64,000 nt of DNA from the NCBI GenBank assembly GCA_008360955.1, contig LUCM01001868.1, positions 86,314 through 150,313 of the forward strand, read 5' to 3'. This stretch comes from Fasciolopsis buskii (lineage: Eukaryota; Platyhelminthes; Trematoda; Plagiorchiida; Fasciolidae). Each line of letters opens with the position of its first letter. Position 1 is the stretch's first letter. This document shows, one piece after another, positions 39,401-49,061 of this stretch. The notes beneath the pieces were generated by a model. The model saw nothing but the letters and a program-made list of their open reading frames with translations, did no database searches and was not told the DNA's origin. A program made the translations under genes and the position numbers.

Positions 39401-39840
39401 GATGTTTCCAGCGTTTAGGAAAACAGCACAATTTAATACAATTAAAGAAATGTTAGCTGGGAATGGACCGTGGATGTTATCGGAATCAGTTCACCAAACT
39501 AGCACTGCAAAATTAATAAAAATAATTTAGGTTTTGACGTTGAAAAACGCGGAAGCTAAGGTGACAGAAGAGTAATTCGCGAAGGGCTATCAGAATCATT
39601 TACGGAGGCAGTGTTCGCGCCCGCTCGAGCAGTCGAGACAGTCAACAAAACGCAACTGACGTGGTTACCGGCAGAGCACTTATATATAACTTCCGAAGTC
39701 GATCGACTGTATTTTTCGATAACAAGACAATAACAGCCACATTTATCCAAGCAACAATCCTCATTTCGCCATAGAAAACCGGCTATTTTATAAGGATATC
39801 TCTTCACTAAATTCCTAGGCCCGCCAAACCTCACGAATCA
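36401..39840. other. Unassigned 3.4 kb with several medium open frames
   Basis: Plus frames at 37,081-37,398 (105 residues), 38,262-38,510 (82) and 38,523-38,918 (131) lie close together on one strand. The last two are lysine-rich and plausible as coding, with segments such as 'KKFPDLVVMTGVYKPAPIP', but I cannot assign them to a family. They could be exons of an unknown gene, a processed pseudogene or old transposon coding sequence. Splice-compatible joins were not found. Confidence 0.35.
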
Positions 39841-39841
39841 G

Positions 39842-41100
39842 GTGAGCCTGACATCCATCTCGCTGAAAACTCTTGAAAGAGCCCTTCGCAACAGGATAGT
39901 CAGTCACCTGGAATTTAACAAGTTAATGATGGAAGAGCAACAGGGTTTATGGCACAAACATTCCTGTAAGACCAACTTAATAAGCTTTCCGGACGAAGTA
40001 AAAGGTAGGACTAAGGGGGGTGAAAGAGTAGAAGTCTGCCACCTGGACTCTCAGAAGGCCTTTGATCCAGTGAACCGCAGGCCTCTTGACCAGAAAGTGA
40101 AGACCTTCGGAGTGGTTACTAAGGTGAAAAACTGGATAGCACAAAGTCTGAAGGGCAGGCCTCTTAGTTTGCGAGTCGAGGGTTGCCTATAGAACAGAGG
40201 TGTGCTGCAAAGCGGGGTGTCTCATGGATCTGTCTTAGGGCCACTGCCCTTCCTAATGTATGCCAGCGATATAGCTAATGGATTGAAAATCCGCGCCTCA
40301 CGTTTGCTGGCGACACCAAACTATTAGGGACAGCAAAACGTGGGGCTATCCAGGGGGATCTGGATAAGGTATGCTAGTGGTCGTCAAGATGTGGTCTTCC
40401 GATAAATATAAACGAATTCTAGCAGCTCGTGGAAGGAGGAGCAAAAGCCTGTCGCCACATGGGTCCCCCCTGGCATCGGATCGCGGTGGAGCAAACTCAG
40501 CAATAAAGAGACCTCGGGATAGCCGTGAGTGGGGGCCTCAAACCTAGTCTGCAATGTCAGAAGGCGGACAGGAACACGTGGTTTGCCCTAAGCCAACTTA
40601 AGAAGGCCGGAGGATCTAGGAGGTCTAACGTTCTCCTGCCGCATTTATCAGATCGCACTTGGAACACTGTGTCCAGGCATGGAGACCATAATTGGTAGGA
40701 GATGGCAAAATGCTGGGATAGGTTCACCGTGTTTGTGCAGGGTGGTTCGTAATTTTAGGCGCATGGAACATAAGAAGTGGCTGAAGACGCCTCCTCCCTG
40801 GAAAGACATAGGGAAAGAGGTGAATTATTACAGGCCTCCAAGATCATCAAGTTTTTGGTTGAGATCGGGGGCCACCGTGGGACCCTATTCCAGATAAGAT
40901 GGAACGACACTTTTAAAGGTAACGGGAAAACCACCGGGTTGAGAAGCAAATCGTTTGCCATGCGAGTGGTGAATGACTGGAACAAGCTACCGGAGGAAGT
41001 GCTTGAAGAAGCCAGTGTGAATTGCGGGGCTGTGGAGATTTACGTGAGAAGGCATCTCATTACTTGTTTCCCCTCCTGCTTCCGAAGCATCGTCTGATCA
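39842..41100 (+). mobile_element. CR1/Jockey-like LINE, second family, reverse transcriptase part (decayed)
   Basis: Plus frames give RT pieces: 'EEQQGLWHKHSCKTNLI', 'CHLDSQKAFDPVNRR', 'GVSHGSVLGPLPFLMYASDI' (near 40,215-40,275), then 'LTFAGDTKLLG' with FAGD at 40,303-40,314 where the family has FADD. The second catalytic aspartate position is therefore changed. The C-terminus at 40,777-41,097 has 'LFQIRWNDTFKGN' and 'RVVNDWNKLPEEVLEEASVN'. Many frameshifts intervene. The copy lacks its endonuclease. A separate endonuclease piece of apparently similar family lies downstream at 42.3-43.1 kb, an order that implies two copies. Confidence 0.8.
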
Positions 41101-41559
41101 AAGGAGCTCTTGGTGCAAGAACCTGAACGATCAGGTCTCTCGCCTTATAGTTCTGTAACCTAACTGGAACTGGAAGCCATATGAAACGCTTGCAAGGTCT
41201 CTGCGCCACGGGGCAGATATGGGACTTCGACCCTGAGTTGTTTGGCAAAAAACATATTAGGGTTAAGTTATTCCGTTGTGGCAACGGTCCGGACGGCGGC
41301 GAATAGCGGTCCATAACCAGATTGTAGTATCAGGTGCATACTAGAGATCGGAGGACATTTCTAAGTCAGGTTCACTCCGGAGGACGGTGTGACGTCCAGT
41401 TTTTTGTCCAAGTAAGGTCGTACACCACAGTTGCCGGGTTAGTTTCACGATGTGTCTCGGAATCATAACAATTTTAATGTATTAGTGTCCATGAAGTGTC
41501 AGTCATGTACAGCAACAATGAGACCAGAAATCATTGTTGGGTTTCGCCTAGGGCGTTGC

Positions 41560-42028
41560 ACCTCAGAGCTTTAATTGGAATAGACTGTGAATTTACAGCT
41601 TCGGATTTCGGATCGCTTAGTTCACGTACCCACTGATCTAATCCCTCCTCCTCGTCATTCTCTTCATCAAAATTCAGCTTAAAACAGCAGGGCAAGTCCA
41701 CCGACCGCTGTTTTTTCCCCAAATTTACAAGTTCATGTTAGGATTGAGTATTCAAGAATAGAGAGTGGACCTACAGAGAGCGTGAAGGGAATGAAACATC
41801 GTAATAGCCAACATGCAAAGAATAATCTAACTGTAAAAATGCACATTTCCAATGGTTCTGACTTGACGGAAAATAGCAACATGATCCCCACTGTTCATTA
41901 GCGGTGCACCGTTCGCTGCCATATCCTTCAGTGTTTCCAGCTAGCTAGTTGACGGGTCTTTCGGACTCAAACCATCTGCTTTGCCTAGGTTTTTTGTACA
42001 CTTTATCATTCCACGTTGTTAAGGGGTG
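41560..42028 (-). mobile_element. RTE-type LINE 3' end
   Basis: On the minus strand this begins in the final coding part ('TRQLAGNTEGYGS', 'EQWGSCCYFPSSQN' in shifted frames), equivalent to the end of the copies at 3.7 and 47.5 kb. It continues through the same 3' UTR ('TAGGTCCACTCTCTATTC' near 41,770, 'AGCGGTCGGTGGACTTGCCC' near 41,700). A degenerate GA/GAT-rich tail lies around 41,672-41,645. It is strongly 5'-truncated. Confidence 0.75.
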
Positions 42029-42299
42029 TGAACCACCCAGAGGCTGTTTCATCACCAGTCGACTAGTGATGACATGTTTTTAAGTCGATCGCTGATTAGG
42101 ATAAGCCACCCAGTGATGATAATCAAGGATGTACTGGGAGGTGAAAACTTCGAATACGACAGCAAGGAGGAAAATGACCCAACCCAAAATAAAACTAACC
42201 CCCCCAAGGATGGTTCAGTGAAACCAACAAATGGTAACAAAGGTGGCGAAATCTGTACGTCAGTAAGACTTTCTAAGATGCAAGAAGGAACGGTTATGG

Positions 42300-43080
42300 A
42301 ATTAAGTGAGTACTGCATAAATCTAGCCAAAATAATATTTAAAGCCTGCCAACTCCTCCGGCGCTCCGCCGGACGCGGGATACAAATTTAAAAACAAACT
42401 TTCTCCCTAGGAAATCGGATACACCAATGGATGTGGCGTTAAAAACAAGTGAGCGGAACTGATCGTTAAGACCGAGGGCTATGGGATCCTCGGAGACATG
42501 GTTATCCGCAGACGACTATAATCCACAGGCGATACAGCAACAGTATCTAGGATGTCGGCAGGGTAGGAGTGGTATCGTGGCACCTGGCGGAGTGGTCTTA
42601 TCTGTTAAGGAAGGCCCAGTCCGCCGGGAATCTGAGATCATGTTGTGTACGCTTAACATTCAGATGTATTCAGTATCCGTTAGGGCCGGATTGAGATAAA
42701 CAACCATATCGTGCGTCTGCAAAACCCCGAACGCTAACCTAGAAAATGGTCAACGGCTGCCCAACGCGCTGGCGAAATTAGCAAAATGTGCCAACTTACT
42801 ACTGATAGATGGCAACTCAAATTTACTGTTCAGTAACTGGAGGTCTACAACGGGTGCAGAGTTCATAGACCGGGTGCATCAGAAGGCTGTGGTCCAACAG
42901 GCCAAAGATACCAGATCCAGAACAGGCCACGATCGGTCGCCGTTTGACCTGGTGCTTACTAAGCACGAAAATGAAGTCCAAAGTTCGAGTTTTCTCGTCG
43001 TCGTTGGGTAGGAGTGACTATGTGCTAATCCAGTTTAAACTGCTTGAAACAGTTAGACTATTACGAGCTCTTATGGAAAC
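42300..43080 (+). mobile_element. CR1/Jockey-like LINE, second family, endonuclease part (decayed)
   Basis: Frame 42,481-42,699 reads 'GSSETWLSADDYNPQ', then 'GGVVLSVKEGP', the N-terminal apurinic-type endonuclease pattern (ETW catalytic motif). Past a stop it continues 'ANLLLIDGNSNLLFSNWRS', 'DRVHQKAVVQQ', 'TRSRTGHDRSPFDLVLTKHE' and, after a shift, 'GRSDYVLIQFKLLE', which holds the final S-D pair of the fold (H replaced by Y). The match stops near 43,080, so RT is absent. The 42,074-42,391 frame just upstream, lysine- and asparagine-rich, may be the element's 5' part. Confidence 0.8.
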
Positions 43081-43699
43081 CTTGGTCTGATGGACATGGT
43101 GGAACAACGAGACTGGACCTTGACTTGGTGTAACGGTTTGCGTGCCTCTATGACTTATCTGAAGCCGAGCATCCAATCGTGCCTCGAAGGTCAATGGGTA
43201 TAAGCCTGACGAGGTAGTCTTCTGGCCCTCCAAGTCAGGGGTTGGTCTGAGTTAGCAGCTTGATCGGAAAAACTAGTGGAAGAGTAATTAATCCGAATAG
43301 ATGGGCTTCCATTCAGCTATACCCTGCTGCCTTGTGGTCAGGTTCTTGTCAGAACCCAAGGCTTTGGTTGAGAACCCCAATCGTCCAGCTTAGCGGCTGG
43401 ACTCCCTAGCAGTACCCGTCCATTAATCCCCATGAGTTACACGTCTATAAATAATTTCACACTGCATCGGTCGTCGCGTAGGATAATCAGGACCACGCTG
43501 CCCATTGCATCGAGTGGGATGGGTAGTGATAGGTATGCTAGTGCTCAGAGTTCCCTCTCTTCTATACAACCTGTCTCTTCTGTCTCCAACCCAATCTGTT
43601 TGCCCGTTCTGCCTACCCATAGTATTCCCATTGATAACACGCTCGATAATCGCAATGGTTCATTGTGAAATAATGTATCCGGTGGTTTTCAGTCTGCTA

Positions 43700-46200
43700 G
43701 GTCACATTTTCTCAAGCCTCGCCAGCCTCTGAATCTGGGTTCATTCTATGTGCGCACTTTAATGCAGGCCGGCCAACAGGCGTGTTTGGCTCTGACAGTA
43801 GACTCACTTTCGACTGATGTCTGCTGCGTGAATGAAACACGGATTCAGGATACGAGTGATGCATTGCCTCGTCAAGGTATTTCCTGCACACTTCAGTAGA
43901 CGAAGCAGCTCAAGCTGTGGGTCAAGGCGGTGTAGGAATAGTCTTAAGAAGTCTGAATCGGCGCTTTTAGACTGGGTCCCAGTCAACAGTCGCCTATGCG
44001 CCGTGAGACTGGAGGGATCAGTCGGCGTCCGAAAGGATAGTAGTGTTAAGCGCAGTTTATTTGTCATCTCGGCATAAGCTCCAACAGACTGCAGCATTGA
44101 CATGCAGGAAGACGATTCTCATGGAAACTCGTCACTCTTGTCCGGAAGAGTAGAGGCTTTAGTGTTGTAGTGGTAGCAGGTAATTTTAATGCACAAATTG
44201 GAAAACTTGGTGCATTGGAATCGTGTTTAGGTGGACGATGCGCCTTGCTTGCTCAGCGAAGAGCTAACGAGGAAAACTTCTCGAATATCGTGCGGATAAT
44301 AACCGAGTCCTGTATGGCACGTCGCGCAGCGACATAGTGCTATAACTCGGCGGGTACCGTGAGTCAGGTTGACCATATTGTAGCAAGCTATCGTTGGCGC
44401 GGTTGTGTCCAGAAGTGTAGATCGTACTGGACCACGTACGTCGAATGGTACTATGCGTTACTTATAATTCTGTTTTTACTGGAGCTCAAAGGCCGTCGAC
44501 GTAGGCCACAAGCAGGATTGGCCTTCGAGCGGCTGTGTGATTCAGCTGTTCGCAACACCTATGAACAGAAACTATCCGAAAAAATAAGAACTCCGACGAG
44601 CAGCAATGTAGACGAGCAGTGGGATCAAATCAAGCAAGCGATGCATCTGGCAGCAGATTTCGCCTGTGGTCCTAGATCTAGCGTTCATCAAAGAGACTGA
44701 ATCTTGCAAGGGTCGTTGGGTCTAATGGGGGCAAAAACGCCAGCTCCCTAGCTGCACGGAGGTGAATGAGATGCGTTGACAGTTGCTGCGACAATTCGCG
44801 ATAAGCCTCATAAATGACCATGAAAGCTGGTGGGTTAAAGTAGCCGAAGAGATGGAATTAGCGACCGCTTCAGGTAACAGCCAAAAACTGTTTAAGCTTC
44901 TACGCAGCACCGGGAGGCGGCGAGCTTTGGTTGGTAAAGTCGTGTAGGATAGGAATAGATAGACAACAGAGGGTGGGCCGTTGGGCAAAGCACTTCAAGG
45001 ATCAACTAAGCTGGCCACACGCTAACGAATTTAGGCCGACGTCTGTTGGGAGGTGTCTGTCGACCTCCCAACGGAATTGGAAACGCAGTCAAATATTCAA
45101 CTTCTGAAGAGGGGAAAAGCCGCCGGTCTCGCCGAACTTCCCCCATTTCTTTTCAAGTTGGATGGACAAGCCTTGATGATAGCACTTACTTCTTTGATTA
45201 GTGATATTTAGAACGAGGGATGTATTCTGTTATCCTCGGGTGAGTCACTGACTGTACCCATCTTCAAAAGGGACACAGAGTGACTGTGCCAATCATCGGG
45301 GGATTAATTCAATCCCTAGGGTTACCGACGGTTCTGCACTCTCCACGGAATGGGTATGTTAGCGAAGTTCTTGGACCTGTTGCGAGCATTGTACTCGCAT
45401 ACCTATGGTCGCGTTAGGGTATACGGTGAACTGTCACGTTCATTCGAAACAAATAGTGGCGTTCGACAAGGATGTCCCATCTCTCCATTCTTGTTCAACT
45501 TCGTCATGGACGAGGTGATGGAAGATGCTTTAGGAGTTCTCCGGGATGTGAGAATCGAACTGGGAAGTGGAGGGAAGCTATGTGACCTAGATTACGCAGA
45601 CGACGTCGTGTGCCTGTTCGAGTCCGCGGACCATGGACAACGGGCACTAGATAGACTGTCGAGATCGGTTGCTCGGTTCGGCATATGCTTTGCACCTTCA
45701 AAGTGCAAAGTACTGTTACGGAACTGGACGAGAGCAGTGCCAAACTTGGTGCTGAGTGGAGAGGAACTAACTGTGGTGAACTGTTTCAATTACGTGTCTA
45801 ACGACGTTAGAACGGGAGTATAGGTAAGCACGCGTATATCCAGGGCTAGGGCAGCTTACGCTGGACTGAAGCACTTGTGGCGTCGGCCTGATATTTCACT
45901 GAAGTTGAAAGGTCGTGTGTACTGTGCCGCAGTGCGCTGTGTTCAGTCCTGTTGTACGGTTGCGAGACGTGGAGTATGCGTGTGGGCGATGTTCGTCGGT
46001 TGGAGGTTTTCGACCACGGATGTTTACGTAGTATGGCTAGGATTGGAAGGAGTGATCGGGTGTGATGTGGAGGTGAGAAATCTAGTATTAGTTGCCAGTT
46101 CTGAGAACACCTTATGTCGGTCTACAAGACTTAATAAACTACGTTGCTTGGGTCACGTGTTGTGTATGGCGACCACCCGTCTTGAGAATAGTTTGCGTAT
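43700..46200 (+). mobile_element. RTE-type LINE, nearly full length (decayed)
   Basis: The endonuclease begins at about 43,727 ('LNLGSFYVRTLMQAGQQACL', 'VCCVNETRIQDTS'). It continues in other frames with 'LLDWVPVNSRLCAVRLEGS' (43,960-44,020), 'VAGNFNAQIGKLGALES' (44,172-44,222) and 'VDHIVASYRWRGC' (44,368). The linker follows ('LAFERLCDSAVRNTYEQKL', 44,518). The reverse transcriptase frame 45,350-45,823 is well kept: 'LDLLRALYSHTYGRVRVYGE', 'GVRQGCPISPFLFNFVMDE', YADD at 45,593-45,604, 'GICFAPSKCKVLLRNW'. A TAG at 45,821 and a frameshift near 45,940 precede 'LGHVLCMATTRLE', where the copy ends without the C-terminal tail or GAT tail. Confidence 0.9.
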
Positions 46201-46559
46201 TATTTTATGTGATTTAGCCATGCATCAATCCTGATTTCTATTGTATTGTATTGTATTTGATTTGGCTAATCTCTGCGTTTCTCCCACCAGAGATGACTCC
46301 ATTTTAGGTAATTATTACCAACCACCCTGATTCCTGTTTCCTGAAACTGTGTGCTCCGATTTCAGGTAGTGATCAATGCTTCTGTTAAGACCCCAGATGT
46401 ACTCTAGGTCAGTCTTCCATTCCTTCAAGCAAACAAATCAAATCCAAATTTGTCTTCATAACTTTCCGCACAACAACCTTACTCTTCTTCAAACGTCTCT
46501 TTCACGTGCATCTGCTTGTTTCTGTTTTGAACTTTTCCTCGGTGATAATGTCTGACGTT

Positions 46560-47165
46560 CCAAGGAGACGACCAACGCAATCTTTGATATCTACTGCCCT
46601 TTAGAAAAACTTCGTCTTAAACGGCGGAATCTCCACCCAGATACTGAAATCTCTAAGATGCAAGGAGCACTTCTACAAATCCCGTAATAACTCAAGTGTG
46701 CGGTTTACTTCCACCCTAATTAAAGCTGAAATCCAACGCATCGCCACTACATTCGCTAGCCATATCTTAAGTGAAAATGGTAATATGACAGTTACAGATT
46801 CTTCTCTGGAGTAGGCGTTCGACTTTCTTCTCACCACTAAGATTACCACAGGGGTTGGTCCTGACAGTCTCCACTCCGTTCTCTTAAGGCATGGTACAGT
46901 GGCCTTGACGGATGCATTCAGTTCTCTGATTAACTCATCATTAAACTTGTCTTCTATCCCTGACTGTTGAAGACCCGTCACCATTATTCCCATCCCAAAA
47001 TCTAAGAGTTTTACTGCTTTAGCAGAACGCTTTCGCCCCATCGCCTCAACGTCTTCTGGTCTTAAACTGACGGAACGTGTTATAATTAGGCGCCTGTTCT
47101 TCTATGTATGCTTCTGACGGCCTGTTTTAGTTTGCTTATGCTATTGATAGGTCCACTGTAGACGC
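46560..47165 (+). mobile_element. LINE reverse transcriptase fragment (Jockey/CR1-like)
   Basis: Plus-strand frames contain 'TTKITTGVGPDSLHSVLLRH', 'VALTDAFSSLINSSLNLSSI' and, after a stop, 'RPVTIIPIPKSKSFTALAER' then 'FRPIASTSSGLKLTERVIIR'. This is the usual run from linker to RT block 1: GPD, 'IPIPK', 'FRPI'. The fragment stops at about 47,165, just before an RTE 3' end begins, so that insertion probably cut it. Confidence 0.7.
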
Positions 47166-47182
47166 TGCCGCTTCCCTTATTC

Positions 47183-47826
47183 ATGTTCGTCGGTTGGAGG
47201 TTTTCGACAATCGATGTTTACGTAGTATGGCTAGGGTTGGATGGAGTGACCGGGTGAGTAACATTGAGGTTATGAATCTGTATTGGGTGCCACTTCTGTG
47301 AACAGCCTGTTTCAGGGTATGAAACTTAGTAGACTACGCTGGTTGGGGTTGGGTCACTTGTTGCCTATGGCGAACACTCGTCCACCATACCGTGCCTTAT
47401 TTTGCATTCCTCTCAAGGAATGGAAGAAGCCATGTGGAGGTCAACAAATGACATGGCAACGTGGAGTGAGAAAAGGTACAGCGAAGTTAGGTAAAGTAGG
47501 TGTCTCACGTCTTCGTGGTCTAAGTCCGAAAGACTCGTCAACTAGCTGGCTGGAGACACTTAAGGATATGGCAGTGAACTGTGAACAGTGGCGATCGTGT
47601 TGTCATTTTCTATCGAATCAGAATGGTTGAAAACACGTGCGTTTGTACAGTTAGGCTGTTTCGTGTGTTGGCTGCAGCAGCATCTTATCTTTCCCCGACT
47701 GTGTAAGTCCACTCCCTGTTCCCGTTGGATATTCACTCTTCTTATATGAACGTGTAACTCTGGGTAAAGACAGCGGTCAGTGATCCTTGCCTTGTTGTTT
47801 AACGGTGAACGATGATGATGATAATC
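47183..47826 (+). mobile_element. RTE-type LINE 3' end
   Basis: It starts inside the C-terminal domain ('VRRLEVFDNRCLRSMARVG'), a segment almost identical to 45,986-46,060 in the longer RTE copy. Frame 47,283-47,630 completes the protein: 'LRWLGLGHLLPMANTRPPYR', 'MTWQRGVRKG', 'CEQWRSCCHFLSNQNG' and stop. About 180 bases of 3' UTR follow, ending in a short GATGATGATGAT tail at 47,811-47,824. This is the best-preserved C-terminal tail in the window. Confidence 0.88.
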
Positions 47827-48257
47827 CCGTTTTGTATACCAATGTTTTTCCAGTCCTTTACTGTTCTTCGTCGGGGGCTGTCAATTATTAGCCATGTGTC
47901 TTTCATACCACTAACTGTGTTGTGCTTCAGTCTCTGTGATCAGTACTAGTCAGCATGTGAGAAGTTTGCTCACAAAATTCTCTCAGATTCCACGCATCGT
48001 CTGCACGACGATCTTTTAAAGTACCTTTCTCATTTGAACACGATCCGCTTTTCGTTCCATACTATCTATGGAAGCTCCACTGTCCCCTATTTAGCATGCA
48101 TTTTGACAAACCGTGATCGGGTTTCAGCGGAATTCCCGAGCAACCTTTCATAATGTGCTCTAATTAGCCTTCGTTGAGTGTAACTTTTTCCAATTATTTT
48201 CCCTCCACGTTTTTTGACTGAAATGCGACGTCTTTTTGTACGCAAAAGTTTATGCAA

Positions 48258-48689
48258 CACAAGATCATACCGTGCCCTGTTTCACATTCCCTGCACTCAG
48301 TGAAAGAATCCATGTGAAGGTCAGCAGATGATTTGGCAACGGAATCAGAGCGTGATCAACAAACTTAGGTAAGGTCGATGTCTCGCGTTTTCCTGATTGT
48401 GCATCGGAAAGACTCGTCAACTAGCTTGTGAGAGACGCTGAAGCATATGGCAGTGAACCGTGAACAGTGGCGATCGTGTTGTCATTTTCTGTAGAATGAG
48501 AATGATTGAAACGGTGTGTTTGTACCCTAACATCCTGTTTCGTGTTGACTACCGGGCATTTTTTTCTATTCTCGCTTTGTAGGTCCACTGCCTGTTTCGT
48601 TTGCATATTCACTCTTTTTATAGAGCCATGAAACTCCGGGAAAAATGCGGCGGCCTTGTTTTCTAATACCGAACGATGATGATGATGAC

Positions 48690-48740
<51 letters not shown>
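48258..48740 (+). mobile_element. RTE-type LINE 3' end with long GAT tail
   Basis: This repeats the final coding part and 3' UTR of the neighbouring copy in diverged form ('ATACCGTGCCCTGTTTCACA' near 48,268, 'GTGAACAGTGGCGATCGTGT' near 48,460, 'CACTGCCTGTTTCGTTTGCA' near 48,587). It ends in a (GAT)n tract from 48,674 to 48,739, expanded far beyond the tails of the other copies. The tract creates artefactual poly-His, poly-Ser and poly-Met reading frames. Confidence 0.85.
48674..48739 (+). repeat. GAT trinucleotide microsatellite
   Basis: About 22 GAT units, broken once by GAC, form the tail of the RTE copy immediately to the left. It is the longest microsatellite in the window. Confidence 0.95.
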
Positions 48741-48741
<1 letters not shown>

Positions 48742-48939
48742 TGGCCAACACGCTGGGTTGTGTTCTGTGTAAAACTTGCATATTCCAACTTTCTGATGCA
48801 CATTGAACTCTGTCGTTGCTTTTATTTCACTTTTTCTGGTAGTTTTCTCTGGAGGAGGTGAATTTTCTGATGTCGTAGCGCAGCACACTATTAATATGAT
48901 TGTTTTCATCGTCAGTATTGATTATCATGTTTATTACAG

Positions 48940-49030
48940 GTCCTGTCGATGAACTGCTGTGATCCAAGCAAATCCGCTTAGCCATCTATTGAAGGACCGG
49001 TCCCATAAGAGATATATTCATTCAATAAAG
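48940..49030 (+). other. TRAPPC10: Likely 5' UTR of TRAPPC10
   Basis: A pyrimidine-rich tract with 'TTTATTACAG' ends at 48,939, about 90 bases before the proposed start codon. It would serve as a splice acceptor, either from an upstream non-coding exon or from a trans-spliced leader, which flatworms use on many messages. This is inference from the acceptor sequence only. Confidence 0.35.
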
Positions 49031-49061
49031 ATGGATTTTATTCCTAAACCTGTTATTTCAT
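49031..49061 (+). CDS. TRAPPC10: TRAPPC10 coding exon 1
   Basis: The exon encodes MDFIPKPVIS plus the first base of a tryptophan codon. The start is in a good context (A at -3, G at +4), and the donor is GTGAGT at 49,062. Joined to exon 2 it gives 'KPVISWAGHD', matching the conserved 'KPIVTCAGD' near the N-terminus of animal TRAPPC10. Vertebrate proteins have a few more residues before this motif. The exon is short, so its support rests on the motif and on the phase match. Confidence 0.7.

Noticed and set aside
48421..48909. Open frames with long poly-His, poly-Ser and poly-Met runs
   Set aside because: They are translations of the GAT microsatellite tail of an RTE copy in three frames.
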